Positions 34,815 through 44,036 are shown, counted from the stretch's first letter. The stretch is DNA of 45,048 bases from Bacteroidota bacterium (GCA_013390605.1 JACAUB010000001.1:2507186-2552233), one strand, 5' to 3'. The notes: generated from the sequence alone by a model not told the origin. A program made the numbers and translations.

Positions 34815-35594
34815 ATGCGCATTATATTAGGTCTAATCCTCATTATTGCAAGCTGTTTTCAACTCAGCGCGCAAGAACAACAAAAACTGATCAAAATCAC
34901 AGGCCGTGTTCTTTCAGTAAAGGATACAAGTGGAATTTCATATGCGAATATATTGAATCTCTCCTACCCTTCAGGAACCATCAGCGACCAGGTAGGAAAC
35001 TTTACCATCGTATGTCGGTATGGCGACACGTTACAGTTTAGTTGTCTCGGTTACGACCACTCTTACCTTGCCACAAAAAACCTTGATGGCGCAAATGTTG
35101 AGCATACCATTCGTATACGATTGCTGCCCAAAGTATATCAGCTGCCCACCGTTACTATTTTTCCATTTAGTACACGCGCAGGATTGAGGAGAGCCTTTCT
35201 GGCCATGAAGCTTCCCGAGAGAGATATTATGGAGATGGAGATTGCAAAAAAATTAAAGGTTTCTCGTTATGACGTTGGGGCATTCCCCTCATCCGGACTA
35301 ACCCTGCCTGGACCGATTTCTGTTCTCTATGATCTATTCAGCAAAGAAGGAAAAAATAGAAGAAAGTTTGAAAAAATATTGAAACAAGAAAGCATTGATA
35401 AGTTGATCGACAGAAGATATAATGCTGATATTGTATCCCGCATTATCGGCAACGACGATCCCAATCTGGTCAAAGACTTCATGAAATACTGCCATTTCTC
35501 TATCGGGTATATTTCCCTTGTAAATGATTACGATCTATACCTCTCCATAAAGCAAAACTGGCTGAACTATGCCTATGAACGGCATATAAAATAG
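34815..35594 (+). CDS. Exported protein with carboxypeptidase-regulatory-like domain
   Basis: A 259-residue protein. Residues 1-19 are a signal peptide (MRIILGLILIIASCFQLSA-QEQ). Residues about 28-105 form a CarboxypepD_reg-like beta sandwich (ITGRVLSVKDTSGISYANI...GTISDQVGNFTI...LQFSCLGY), the domain that also opens SusC/TonB-type receptors. The C-terminal 150 residues are a helical region typical of a Bacteroidota-only family with no assigned role. No TonB barrel or plug follows, so it is not a receptor. Probably periplasmic or attached to the outer membrane; function unknown. Confidence 0.8.
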   Translation: MRIILGLILIIASCFQLSAQEQQKLIKITGRVLSVKDTSGISYANILNLSYPSGTISDQVGNFTIVCRYGDTLQFSCLGYDHSYLATKNLDGANVEHTIRIRLLPKVYQLPTVTIFPFSTRAGLRRAFLAMKLPERDIMEMEIAKKLKVSRYDVGAFPSSGLTLPGPISVLYDLFSKEGKNRRKFEKILKQESIDKLIDRRYNADIVSRIIGNDDPNLVKDFMKYCHFSIGYISLVNDYDLYLSIKQNWLNYAYERHIK

Positions 35595-35740
35595 AAATAA
35601 TGTTTGGTGCCTCTATTTTTGGACCAAAAAGTCTTTGGCGATATACCAGTCAGGCCAATTGGGATAAGTTTCCAGGAAGTATTTGTTTTTCCGTTACGGC
35701 ATCTCCTGAATAAAATTATGGTTTAAGATAATACAGATCA

Positions 35741-36232
35741 TTAATTTATATAGAAGCTAAAAATCTTATCGTTAGTAATGGAATATTTTAGATAAATATA
35801 ACTACATCCACCATCTTCAACTATATATATTCCTTTTCTTTTCCATCCCCTGTTATCACCTTCGTTGAAAAGAAATATTGAGATTATCTTTTCTTCTTTA
35901 GCCCAATATCCCAAATAGTGTCGTTTGTATTTAAATAAGTTATTGGGAATATCACATCTATCCTCAAAATAAATATTTTGCCTTTTATAATCAGAAACTA
36001 ACTTCATTATCGATTTCTCAATTTTTTTCTCTGCCGAAGCAATTTCATTATCGGTTGGCACATATTGATGCTTTAACCCTTCTCTCCCAACATATTCAAA
36101 AGCATATGGACCATAATTGATAAAAACCATCCCCTCGTAATTACGCGATTTCACAAATCGAGGCTTTTGTGCATTCGAAACAGAGGTTAACAAAAACATC
36201 AATATGATGAATATAATATCAATCCTCTTCAT
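35741..36232 (-). CDS. Hypothetical exported protein
   Basis: A 163-residue protein I do not recognise. Residues 1-21 are a signal peptide (MKRIDIIFIILMFLLTSVSNA-QKP). The mature part is mixed alpha/beta with many aromatic residues and two cysteines (in EDRCDIPNN and EDGGCSYIY), which may form a disulfide in the periplasm. A charged helical stretch (ASAEKKIEKSIMKLVSDYKR) lies in the middle. It appears to stand alone: the neighbour upstream ends 28 bases before its start on the same strand but encodes an unrelated oxidoreductase. Confidence 0.65.
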   Translation of the reverse strand: MKRIDIIFIILMFLLTSVSNAQKPRFVKSRNYEGMVFINYGPYAFEYVGREGLKHQYVPTDNEIASAEKKIEKSIMKLVSDYKRQNIYFEDRCDIPNNLFKYKRHYLGYWAKEEKIISIFLFNEGDNRGWKRKGIYIVEDGGCSYIYLKYSITNDKIFSFYIN

Positions 36233-36260
36233 AGCATAAATTTAAAAATCCATCCAAAAT

Positions 36261-36929
36261 CTACAACCTAAAATCCTTTACCTCCAATACCTGTTTATCA
36301 AATCCGACAGTAGCAGCATGGATCATCCCGATACCTACAGCTTTCAATGTACTGATGCTGTTTGGAGCAACTACTTTTAAGATTGGAATTAGCCATGCAA
36401 AGTATTTGTAATAAGGTAATGTACGTTTTAACCCCTTCGTGGCCTGTATTGCTCCCGGACGGAAATTATAAACCCGCTTAAAAGGCAGCTTCATCAGATC
36501 GTTTTCTGTTTTGCCCTTCACCCTGGCCCACATCATTCTCCCTTTTTCAGTACTATCCGTACCTGCACCTGAAACATAACAAAAAACCATGTCAGAATTC
36601 AATTTAGAGAGCGTCTGAGCGACATTCATCGTTAACGTATATGTCAATCTATAATACTCAGGCTCCTTCATTCCAACGGACGATACCCCCAAACAGAAGA
36701 AACATGCATCATAATTAACGAGTTCATTTTCGATAGCAGTGAGGTCGAAGAAGTCAGCATGGATGATCTCTTTTAATTTTGGATGTACTACTTCACAAGC
36801 TCTTCTGTTAATAACCAATATCTGCTCAACATCATCATGCAGCAGACATTCGTGTAGCACGCCCTCGCCAACCATACCGGTAGCACCTGTGATGATCACT
36901 CTTAATTTTGAATTCGATTGATTCTTCAT
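36261..36929 (-). CDS. NAD(P)-binding oxidoreductase, HTATIP2-like
   Basis: A 222-residue atypical short-chain dehydrogenase. The cofactor loop is VIITGATGMVGEGVL, then INRRACE; later marks are CFFCLGVSS and FCYVSGAGTDSTEKGRMMWARVKGKTE, which contains the Ser and Lys of the extended SDR active site, with the Tyr position occupied by other residues. This resembles the HTATIP2/YbjT-like NAD(P)-binding proteins of unknown substrate. The ATG at 36929 is preferred over 37007, since the extra 26 residues form a hydrophobic stretch not found in the family and the Rossmann motif then starts near residue 13. Confidence 0.8.
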   Translation of the reverse strand: MKNQSNSKLRVIITGATGMVGEGVLHECLLHDDVEQILVINRRACEVVHPKLKEIIHADFFDLTAIENELVNYDACFFCLGVSSVGMKEPEYYRLTYTLTMNVAQTLSKLNSDMVFCYVSGAGTDSTEKGRMMWARVKGKTENDLMKLPFKRVYNFRPGAIQATKGLKRTLPYYKYFAWLIPILKVVAPNSISTLKAVGIGMIHAATVGFDKQVLEVKDFRL

Positions 36930-37143
36930 GACTGTTTTTAATAAACAAATGATATATAATTCAAATATAATCAAATAAAACATCTTACCACCAAAAACAG
37001 CCGGCATATTATTTACCTCATGTTTTCCAGGCTACCGGTTCATGCTGGCTTTTAATATTTTTTTCGCTTAACAAAAGCACTCAAATGGAGTTATGTATTA
37101 TATAGATCCAATAAGAATCATATACAACTTATAAAAGACAAAA

Positions 37144-38211
37144 ATGATCAACCTAAAACAAATTAGTTTCATTGCTGCATTACTTTTTACATTTACAGGA
37201 CTACTGACAAGCTGTAATGATTTATCAAGAAAAGTAAGTCAAAAGGTAGTTTTGCATGATTCGGTAAACAGTGTTGTGATAAAACCGAAAACAGATACTA
37301 CTACTCCCATAACGAAATATGCAAAGATCGATAAGGTTAAATACAAACAAAAATTGATTGATCTTGCCAATGGTGATACCTCAGGTTACTGGCCCGTAAA
37401 AGAACAACCCTATCCACTACCCGGAGCCATTTTGCCTTATAAACGCATTGTAGCTTTTTATGGAAATCTCTATTCTAAAAAAATGGGGATTCTAGGAAAA
37501 CTACCTCCCGATGAGATGATTGCCAAATTAGATGTAGAAGTAAAGAAATGGGAACTTGCAGATCCTAATACAGCAGTTCAGCCAGCACTTCATTATATTG
37601 CAGTAGTTGCACAGGGAAAAGGAGGAAAGGACGGGAAATACCGTGCCAGAATGCCGGATAGCCAGATAGATTCGGTTCTAACCATTGCTAAGATGAAAGA
37701 GAACATGATTATCTTTCTGGATATTCAGGTTGCATTAAGTACAATTCGTGATGAACTGCCTCATCTTGAGAAATATCTTAAAATGCCTAATGTTCATTTG
37801 GGTATAGATCCTGAGTTTTCTATGAAAAGTGGTCGCAAACCAGGATCTGGTATTGGCACTTTTGATGCAACGGATATCAATTACTGTTCTGACTTTTTAA
37901 CAAAACTGGTAAAGGAAAATAACCTTCCACCCAAGATCTTAATCATACACCGCTTCACTAGGAAAATGATTACAAATTCGAAGGAAATCAAACTACATCC
38001 CGAAGTACAGTTGGTGATGAATATGGATGGATGGGGCGAGCCCGAGCTTAAAAAGGGAACTTATCGTTACTTTATCAACCAAGAGCCGGTCCAATTTACC
38101 GGCTTCAAATTATTTTACCTTAACGATCTGAAAAAAGGTCCGGGACGAATGTTAACTCCTGATGAGTTGATGAAATTGAAACCTTTGCCCAGCTATATTC
38201 AATACCAGTAA
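37144..38211 (+). CDS. Putative lipoprotein of unknown function
   Basis: A 355-residue protein with a lipoprotein signal: charged start, hydrophobic core and the lipobox LLTSC with the modified cysteine at residue 24. The following NDLSRK is short and not clearly a surface-export signal. The mature part has alternating strands and helices (RIVAFYGNLYSKKMGILGKLP, ALHYIAVVAQGKGG, MIIFLDIQVALSTI, VHLGIDPEFSMKSG, KILIIHRFTRKMI, VQLVMNMDGWGEP), which looks like a TIM-barrel with acidic residues at strand ends, as in glycoside-hydrolase-like proteins. I cannot name a family or substrate. Confidence 0.75.
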   Translation: MINLKQISFIAALLFTFTGLLTSCNDLSRKVSQKVVLHDSVNSVVIKPKTDTTTPITKYAKIDKVKYKQKLIDLANGDTSGYWPVKEQPYPLPGAILPYKRIVAFYGNLYSKKMGILGKLPPDEMIAKLDVEVKKWELADPNTAVQPALHYIAVVAQGKGGKDGKYRARMPDSQIDSVLTIAKMKENMIIFLDIQVALSTIRDELPHLEKYLKMPNVHLGIDPEFSMKSGRKPGSGIGTFDATDINYCSDFLTKLVKENNLPPKILIIHRFTRKMITNSKEIKLHPEVQLVMNMDGWGEPELKKGTYRYFINQEPVQFTGFKLFYLNDLKKGPGRMLTPDELMKLKPLPSYIQYQ

Positions 38212-38370
38212 GGTTTAATACCTATTTTATATTTTTATTTATAAAAACTTCCAACTCTTTAGAAGAGATATTTTTTGACTAAATCCGAAGCTATATGTGC
38301 AAAAAAGAATTGTAAACAAAGCAACGTTTGATTTAATTAATTTCATAATTCTATTTTTTTGAGTTGAAAA

Positions 38371-38832
38371 CTATTGATGCTGAAAATTAGTTTCTAACAG
38401 TAAATCACAATTCGATTCCACTCCATCTACACTAGCTCCCAGGCTTTTATAGAAGTCTATAGCCGGTTGATTCCATTCAGAGACCTGCCATTTCAACTTC
38501 TTACACTGTTCGGCTTTTGCAAAAGCAATCACACTATTAATGAGTTTCGTTCCAACCCCGCATCCACGATACGAGGGCCTTACATATAAGTCGTCCATAT
38601 ACAACGACTTGCCAATCCATGTATAGTAAGCAAAAAAACAAGTAACGTATCCCACTATTTCATTATCGGTGTTTACAGCAACAAAGCCCTTTAAATAAGC
38701 CTTCTCAGCCCTCATTTCTTCCAATGTATTGGTCATTTTTTCAGGAAGCTTTTCAAATACTGCAAACTCTAAAAAAAGAGCCAATAAGGCTTCAAAATCA
38801 CTTTCTGCTATTTCTCTAATTTTGATGTTCAT
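38371..38832 (-). CDS. GNAT-family N-acetyltransferase (SSAT-like)
   Basis: An acetyl-CoA-dependent N-acetyltransferase of 153 residues. It resembles the spermidine/spermine or thialysine acetyltransferase group: MNIKIREIAESDFEALLALF at the start, LYMDDLYVRPSYRGCGVGTKLI with the pyrophosphate loop R-x-x-G-x-G, and WQVSEWNQPAIDFYKSLGA. Diamines, polyamines or thialysine are therefore the likely substrates, but the exact one cannot be read. It is a single gene on the minus strand. Confidence 0.88.
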   Translation of the reverse strand: MNIKIREIAESDFEALLALFLEFAVFEKLPEKMTNTLEEMRAEKAYLKGFVAVNTDNEIVGYVTCFFAYYTWIGKSLYMDDLYVRPSYRGCGVGTKLINSVIAFAKAEQCKKLKWQVSEWNQPAIDFYKSLGASVDGVESNCDLLLETNFQHQ

Positions 38833-39265
38833 ATTGTAATATCTTGTCTTATAATATTTTTTAAATCATTTTATAGATTGGTTATAAATTCTATCATCCT
38901 CATTTTATGACATCTACCTGTTGGATAAATAAATTTGGAATATGATCAAAACTAATCGATTAGGATTTTCAGGATCGTAGAAGCAAAATATGTCAACTAT
39001 CTGATAATCTATCCATCGAAATTTAATTCATCCAACGGGTGATATCTATAAAATTTTAATAGTTCTGCCTTTGAAAGTTGAATTCTGATAAGAATATCAA
39101 ATATAATATATTCCAGATTAGGTTATTTAACATTTAATCTAAAAAAATATAATCATCACCTCTAAGTCAGCTTTACAATCAGGATTTCATTCATGTAAAA
39201 AAAGAATATCTATCACATCTGGTTGAGATTTCAGTCAGAATATCCAAAGTATCATTATAAAAACA
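38833..39265. other. Gene-free AT-rich region
   Basis: I see no gene, RNA gene or repeat here, only AT-rich sequence with stop codons in all frames. A promoter for the acetyltransferase should lie near 38840-38880, but no clean TAnnTTTG box is visible. Confidence 0.5.
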
Positions 39266-39298
39266 CTGCAAGAATGAAGCATAATTTCATCCTTGCAG
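39266..39298 (-). terminator. Terminator of the ABC/GntR operon
   Basis: CTGCAAG-A-ATGAA pairs with TTCAT-C-CTTGCAG (12 bp with one internal mismatch), followed on the minus strand by TGTTTTTATAATG. An outer AAAAACACT/AGTGTTTTT pair (39259-39267 and 39328-39336) can extend the structure. It lies 82 bases past the stop codon of the last gene. Confidence 0.8.
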
Positions 39299-39379
39299 AT
39301 TTGTATTACCCATTAAGGGATGTCTGTAGTGTTTTTAGCTATTTTCTTAGTACGCCAAGTGAAAACCTTATGATTAAAT

Positions 39380-40138
39380 TTACTTTCTTAAACTAATTCT
39401 ATTCGTAACCGAAACATCAGCATCAACATGAAAGGTCGCTGGTAACTTGATATCAATCCATTGATTTGGATTTCTTTTTGTTCGTTCATTTTCACGAAAC
39501 CCCATTATTAAAGACCCGTTCTTACCTTCAATATCAAGTTTTATAGAATCATAATCAGGATATTGTGATATTTTAACCTTTCCACCCATATAAAAATTAC
39601 CATTAAGTTCTAACTTATGTAGCTTGTTTTTCTCAATTCGCAAGTAATTAGCTCCATTGTTTTTAATGTACAAACTATTGGCATTAAACCCTGATATAAT
39701 TGTAGAAACGCTGTTCTCTTTATAATTAACATCATTTTCAGTAGTTGAAGACATAAATAAACTATTTAGCTTCTGAACATTTATATTGATCACAGCATTA
39801 GAATTCAATTTTCCATTCTTCACATTAAGGTACAATGTATCTCTTGATATAGTTTCAGAAATAGCTTCTTTAAGGTCATTTGTATAGGTCATTTCATTCT
39901 TTTCAGCATATTGAATAAATACAAAAGGAGGATCAGAATGCTTACCAATTTCAACTTTTATATTTTTAAATGCCTGTAATTGAATAATATTCTCACGACC
40001 TGCTGCTACAGCATAACTACATGTTTTACCCGATTGAATTATTCTATATGCCTTTGACTGCATCCATCCACTGAGTAATAACCAACTAATAGTTAGAATA
40101 GCAGTAATCATAATAATTATATTGCTTCTTTTCATCAC
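39380..40138 (-). CDS. Membrane-anchored beta-rich protein (DUF2807-like)
   Basis: A 252-residue protein with one N-terminal membrane segment (IIIMITAILTISWLLLSGW, about residues 7-25) and an exported body of repeating beta turns (ININVQKLNSLFMSS, NANSLYIKNNGANYLRIEKNKLHKLELNG). This is the pattern of DUF2807 putative auto-transporter adhesin head domains, which form a right-handed beta helix or solenoid. It closes a four-gene operon with GntR and an ABC transporter, 8 bases after gntR, so it is probably an accessory of that envelope-stress-like system. Function unknown. Confidence 0.72.
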   Translation of the reverse strand: MMKRSNIIIMITAILTISWLLLSGWMQSKAYRIIQSGKTCSYAVAAGRENIIQLQAFKNIKVEIGKHSDPPFVFIQYAEKNEMTYTNDLKEAISETISRDTLYLNVKNGKLNSNAVININVQKLNSLFMSSTTENDVNYKENSVSTIISGFNANSLYIKNNGANYLRIEKNKLHKLELNGNFYMGGKVKISQYPDYDSIKLDIEGKNGSLIMGFRENERTKRNPNQWIDIKLPATFHVDADVSVTNRISLRK

Positions 40139-40146
40139 GTTTAAGT

Positions 40147-40524
40147 TTACTGAGGTTTTTCATTCATTTTATTGTAATCGGAATAGCGTCTGGTCAGGTC
40201 GTCCATGCTTACACCAAGCAACTGCATGTTGCGAAAAATGACTGGTAATTCGTTCCTTAAGAAATTATTCCTCCTGTTCTCTCTGATTTTCACTTTTGCA
40301 TCACCGCTTAAGAAATTACCAACACCTCTTTTATTTACAATAATTTCATTGTTCTGCAACAGTTCGTAGGCTCGCATCACCGTATTGGGGTTTACCTGCA
40401 ATTCAACTGCAAGATCGCGAACCGAAGGCACTCTTTCATCACCCTGCCACTCATTAGTGAGTATCCGATCGTATATATATTCTACTATCTGTAAATAGAT
40501 AGCCTGTTTATCATTAAATTCCAT
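40147..40524 (-). CDS. GntR-family regulator, YtrA type
   Basis: A 125-residue repressor. The N-terminal winged helix is standard GntR (AIYLQIVEYIYDRILTNEWQGDERVPSVRDLAVELQVNPNTVMRAYELL, residues about 8-56), and the short C-terminal tail of about 55 residues is that of the YtrA subfamily, which controls linked ABC transporter genes. It is third in its own operon, 11 bases after the permease gene. The likely operator is the GTGTA-N12-TACAC palindrome at 42160-42181, so it probably represses the whole unit until an envelope signal is sensed. Confidence 0.92.
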   Translation of the reverse strand: MEFNDKQAIYLQIVEYIYDRILTNEWQGDERVPSVRDLAVELQVNPNTVMRAYELLQNNEIIVNKRGVGNFLSGDAKVKIRENRRNNFLRNELPVIFRNMQLLGVSMDDLTRRYSDYNKMNEKPQ

Positions 40525-40535
40525 GGTTCTGTCCC

Positions 40536-41300
40536 CTAGATTTCTTTTTCTTTCAGTTTAAAATACGAAGCGATATAGAATAAGATCGTCATTATTGAAT
40601 AAATCAAAATATTCATATTTGCGATCAGATCACTCGTTATCTCACAACCATTTCTTATTTTATGATATTCAACTCTTGAATGAAACAATTCGAATGGATA
40701 TATGCCAACTCGTGTATTTCCCGTCAACCATTGAATGTAGTATCTATTCAAAAAATAAGCTATAAATATTGACGTAATTATAACCAACAGTGTTATTAGA
40801 AATTGTCTCTTCTGAAACCAGATATAGATTAGAAGAAATAGTGATTGAAAAAACGCGAAGGGTAATAAAATAGAAAGCAGTGGTGATTGTTTTAAACTCA
40901 ATGCACTAAGTGGTAATGATCCATTAACAGATTCGCTTGAAATCAAAAAATAAGAGCCATAGAAAACAGTTGTAAATATTGGAATTAAAAGGATAACCGT
41001 ATAGAATATGATCACCGCTATTTTCTCGAAAACACTTGCAGGTAGCGAAATTAGCGATATTACCCTGGCAGAATTTGTCCAATTCTTAAAAAACGATCCT
41101 GTGTAAATAGCACCAACCAATACTAAGATAAATAGATAGATTGTATAAAACTGATCCATCCTTGCATACTTATCAAAACCAGCTGTAACGAGCGACGTAG
41201 CACTTATTAATATAAGCGAAATAAGAAATATTTTCCAGTTATCATTGGCATGTTTACGTACTAAAAGCCAAAAGCGTTTGAAGCTGAATATATTTTCCAT
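40536..41300 (-). CDS. ABC transporter membrane subunit
   Basis: A 254-residue integral membrane protein with six hydrophobic segments: about residues 24-44, 52-70, 90-115, 140-165, 168-190 and 230-250. No family-specific motif is obvious, which is normal for the permeases of GntR-linked ABC systems. It lies 3 bases after the ATPase gene and must be its partner. The cargo is unknown; related systems respond to cell-wall antibiotics, but that is family knowledge, not seen here. Confidence 0.85.
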   Translation of the reverse strand: MENIFSFKRFWLLVRKHANDNWKIFLISLILISATSLVTAGFDKYARMDQFYTIYLFILVLVGAIYTGSFFKNWTNSARVISLISLPASVFEKIAVIIFYTVILLIPIFTTVFYGSYFLISSESVNGSLPLSALSLKQSPLLSILLPFAFFQSLFLLIYIWFQKRQFLITLLVIITSIFIAYFLNRYYIQWLTGNTRVGIYPFELFHSRVEYHKIRNGCEITSDLIANMNILIYSIMTILFYIASYFKLKEKEI

Positions 41301-41303
41301 AAC

Positions 41304-42146
41304 TTAGTTTTTAGTGTTAAGTAGTTGATTAAAAGTCTTCGGATCAAAAACAAACCCATTAAAGAGCGTTTCTAAATCAACAAGTCCTTGTGCATGACTG
41401 TTGTTTTTAATGATATATGATTTACCAAGTTCACTGCCTTCACTATAGATTATTTCATTTTCATTAGGAATGATAGCACCATGACCGAAAGTCAGTCGTT
41501 CAGAAACCATATCTAAAGATGCATCTAATTGTATTTGCTGATCATTCAATATAATTACCCGGTCTATCAGACTTTGAAGGTCGCGTACCTGATGGGTCGA
41601 GATAATAATAACACGGTTTTCGTCATAAGTTGAGGCAATAATACTCCTGAAAAGTGCTTTCGATGGGATATCTAATCCATTAGTAGGTTCGTCAAGAAAC
41701 AGATATTTAGTGTTGCAGGCAATCGCAAAAGCGATCATTGCCTTTTTCTTTTGCCCAAATGAAAGCTGTTTCAGTTTACCGGTATACTTCACTTCCAGCT
41801 TATCGAGCAACTGACGGTACAATACTATATCGAATGAAGGGTAAAATGGAGCGATGTAATCTTCCATCTCTTTTGGTGTTCGTTGAGGGATATAAATTTC
41901 TTCGCTGAGAAAGAATATATCCGCCAGAAAAGCTACTTCACGCTTTGAGGGCTTATAGCCATTCACATCTATTGAACCCGAAAGTGGTGTTGATAATCCA
42001 CTAATGAGTTTTAGTAGCGTAGTTTTACCAGCTCCATTTTTACCCAAAAGTCCATAAATACGACCAGGGACGAGCGAGAGACTCATGTTCCGAAAGAGAT
42101 CCTCACCCCTTCGATAACTAAATGTCATGTTGTTTACAGTGATCAT
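41304..42146 (-). CDS. ABC transporter ATP-binding protein
   Basis: A 280-residue ABC ATPase. Walker A GKNGAGKT (residues 35-42), signature LSFGQ (128-132, the less common form of LSGGQ), Walker B LFLDEP (149-154), D-loop NGLD and the switch histidine in IIISTHQV are all present. A C-terminal extension of about 60 residues follows. It resembles the bacitracin/YtrB-type exporter ATPases. First gene of the operon; its start codon is 14 bases after the operator palindrome. Confidence 0.94.
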   Translation of the reverse strand: MITVNNMTFSYRRGEDLFRNMSLSLVPGRIYGLLGKNGAGKTTLLKLISGLSTPLSGSIDVNGYKPSKREVAFLADIFFLSEEIYIPQRTPKEMEDYIAPFYPSFDIVLYRQLLDKLEVKYTGKLKQLSFGQKKKAMIAFAIACNTKYLFLDEPTNGLDIPSKALFRSIIASTYDENRVIIISTHQVRDLQSLIDRVIILNDQQIQLDASLDMVSERLTFGHGAIIPNENEIIYSEGSELGKSYIIKNNSHAQGLVDLETLFNGFVFDPKTFNQLLNTKN

Positions 42147-42159
42147 AGAAGTATATTTT

Positions 42160-42216
42160 GTGTATTATCGTATTAGTACACTGCAAATATAATACAGAAT
42201 TTCACAATTCGACAAA
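42160..42216 (-). promoter_or_regulatory. Promoter and GntR operator of the ABC operon
   Basis: On the minus strand TTTG (42216-42213), 21 bases, TATATTTG (42191-42184) form a full promoter. Immediately downstream, over the expected transcript start, is a 22-base palindrome with arms GTGTA and TACAC (42160-42181) separated by 12 bases. Such GTGTA...TACAC sites are typical operators of YtrA-type GntR proteins, and one is encoded in this operon. The arrangement predicts autorepression by blocking initiation. Confidence 0.78.
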
Positions 42217-42360
42217 AAGATGAAAAAAAATATTTTTTGTTATAAGCCCCTTTCATTTCTGCACATAGATTAAACCATGATTTTCATTTTCCACCGTCTT
42301 AAGGGAATTTCTCACTTCTGTCAAGATAATGGTTCAATAGGGATAATCAGGGGACAACCG

Positions 42361-42527
42361 AGGGAATACTTACCTATGACGCTCATCGCTCCTATGGTCA
42401 ATACAGGGTCAATACAGGGCTGTTATAATCCTACTCCGTCTTCTATAGACGTATCAGGTACCTATCAAAGTTATATTGACCCTATATCAAGGATACCAGC
42501 GATGAGGGTCATAGGTAAGTATTCCCT
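42361..42527. repeat. MITE-like element with 30-bp inverted repeats
   Basis: Bases 42361-42390 (AGGGAATACTTACC...) and 42498-42527 (...GGTAAGTATTCCCT) are reverse complements with one mismatch in 30. Between them are 107 bases with a tandem GTCAATACAGG doublet and a facing AGGGTCAATA in reverse complement, so the whole 167 bases can fold into one long hairpin. No gene. Its size and ends suggest a non-autonomous mobile element, though a structured RNA is possible. It lies between the ABC operon promoter and the GntP gene. Apart from this element and the -7 box, I see nothing in 42217-42716. Confidence 0.65.
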
Positions 42528-42643
42528 AGCTCATAGGAGGGTTAATGACTAATATTAGTGTTTCTATTTTTGTCACAAACAAAACATCAGTTTTACTTGC
42601 TTTTGCCTCAAAATATTTACGCAAAAAGTAATCGTTAACATTT

Positions 42644-42651
42644 TAACTTTG
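42644..42651 (+). promoter_or_regulatory. -7 box of the GntP gene
   Basis: TAACTTTG, a perfect TAnnTTTG element, lies 65 bases before the start codon. No TTG at 19-21 bases upstream. Confidence 0.5.
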
Positions 42652-42716
42652 CGATTTTAAAAGCCAATGCCAAAGGCATGATCTGATTGTAGCAATAACC
42701 ACCTAACCCAATACAG

Positions 42717-44036
42717 ATGTCATTAATTCTTATCTTATTATCGGCAGTTATTTTACTCATTCTGTTGATTACTGCATTAAAATTAAATCCTTTTATCGCT
42801 TTCATTATTGTTTCAATTGCAGCAGGGTTTGCGCTGGGGATTCCCACCGAGAACATCGCTAAATCTGTACAAAAAGGCATTGGCGACATGCTGGGTTCTA
42901 TCTTGATTATTCTCTGTGCCGGTGCAATGATTGGGAAACTAGTGGTCGAAAGTGGTGCGGCACAAGTAATTTCTGACACCATCATGAATGTTTTTGGGAG
43001 GAAATATCTGTTATGGGGGTTGATCAGTACAGGACTTGCCATTGGAATTCCTCTCTTTTATAATGTAGGTTTCGTTCTGGTTATCCCCATCATCTTTGCA
43101 TTGGTTTATAAATATAAATTACCTGCGGTCTACATAGGTCTGCCAATGCTGGCAGGACTTTCGGTAGCACATTGTTTTTTACCGCCTCATCCTTCGCCCG
43201 CGGCATTGGTAACTATATTTCATGCAAGCATGGGGAAAACACTTCTCTATGGTCTAATATTAGCGATACCGGCTATAATCATTGCAGGTCCCCTATTCTC
43301 GCAAACAGTAAAAAACATCAAACCCATTGGCGATTTAGCATTGTTCAGCACCAAAGTTCTTCCGACTACTTTACCAGGCACATTCAATAGTTTTTTCTCT
43401 GCTCTTTTACCGGTATTTCTATTATCGGCAACAAATATTTTAGTATTTGTACTTCCAAAAGGCTCTATGGGTTCAATGCTGTGTCAGTTTTTAGGTGAAC
43501 CTTCTGTTTTGATGATTATTTCACTGTTGGTAGCTACTGTCTCCATTGGTATCAGGATGGGAAGAAACATGAAAGATATCATGCGGATTTATGAGGAGGC
43601 TATTAAAGATATATCGATCATTGTTTTAATCATTGGAGGGTCGGGGGCTTTAAAGCAGGTGCTAATGGATAGTGGAGCCAGTAACCAGATTGGACTGTTT
43701 TTCCAAAATGTACAAATCCATCCATTAATCTTAGCATGGCTCATATCGGCTACAATCAGAGTTTGTCTGGGTTCGGCAACTGTGGCAGGATTAACTACGG
43801 CAGGAATCATTGCTCCTATGATGACTACCTTTCATGTAGATCCCAACTTAATGGTTTTAGCTATTGGCGCAGGCAGCCTAATGTTTTCGCATGTGAATGA
43901 TTCAGGTTTCTGGATGTTTAAAGAGTATTTTAATATCACGCTCAAAGATACGTTTAGATCATGGTCATTAATGGAAACACTGGTTTCGATAGTGGGACTA
44001 ATTGGCGTACTGCTATTAAACTATTTTATCGTCTAG
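42717..44036 (+). CDS. GntP-family permease (gluconate/hydroxy-acid transporter)
   Basis: A 439-residue inner-membrane transporter of the gluconate:H+ symporter family, with about 12 hydrophobic segments along its length. Family marks: LNPFIAFIIVSIAAGFALG near residue 25, GIPLFYNVGFVLVIPII, HCFLPPHPSPAALV (the PPHPxP signature), GSATVAGLTTAGI and SHVNDSGFWMFKEYF near the C-terminus. Substrates in this family are gluconate, gluconate-like sugar acids or D-serine; nothing nearby tells which. The gene appears alone, divergent from the ABC operon. Confidence 0.93.
   Translation: MSLILILLSAVILLILLITALKLNPFIAFIIVSIAAGFALGIPTENIAKSVQKGIGDMLGSILIILCAGAMIGKLVVESGAAQVISDTIMNVFGRKYLLWGLISTGLAIGIPLFYNVGFVLVIPIIFALVYKYKLPAVYIGLPMLAGLSVAHCFLPPHPSPAALVTIFHASMGKTLLYGLILAIPAIIIAGPLFSQTVKNIKPIGDLALFSTKVLPTTLPGTFNSFFSALLPVFLLSATNILVFVLPKGSMGSMLCQFLGEPSVLMIISLLVATVSIGIRMGRNMKDIMRIYEEAIKDISIIVLIIGGSGALKQVLMDSGASNQIGLFFQNVQIHPLILAWLISATIRVCLGSATVAGLTTAGIIAPMMTTFHVDPNLMVLAIGAGSLMFSHVNDSGFWMFKEYFNITLKDTFRSWSLMETLVSIVGLIGVLLLNYFIV

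Noticed and set aside
36930..37007. 26-residue N-terminal extension of the HTATIP2-like protein
   Set aside because: Hydrophobic stretch not found in this cytoplasmic family; ATG at 36929 fits better.
42277..42552. 91-codon plus-strand frame
   Set aside because: Lies across the inverted-repeat element; no family features and explained by the repeat structure.
42635..43042. 135-codon minus-strand frame
   Set aside because: Antisense shadow of the GntP gene.
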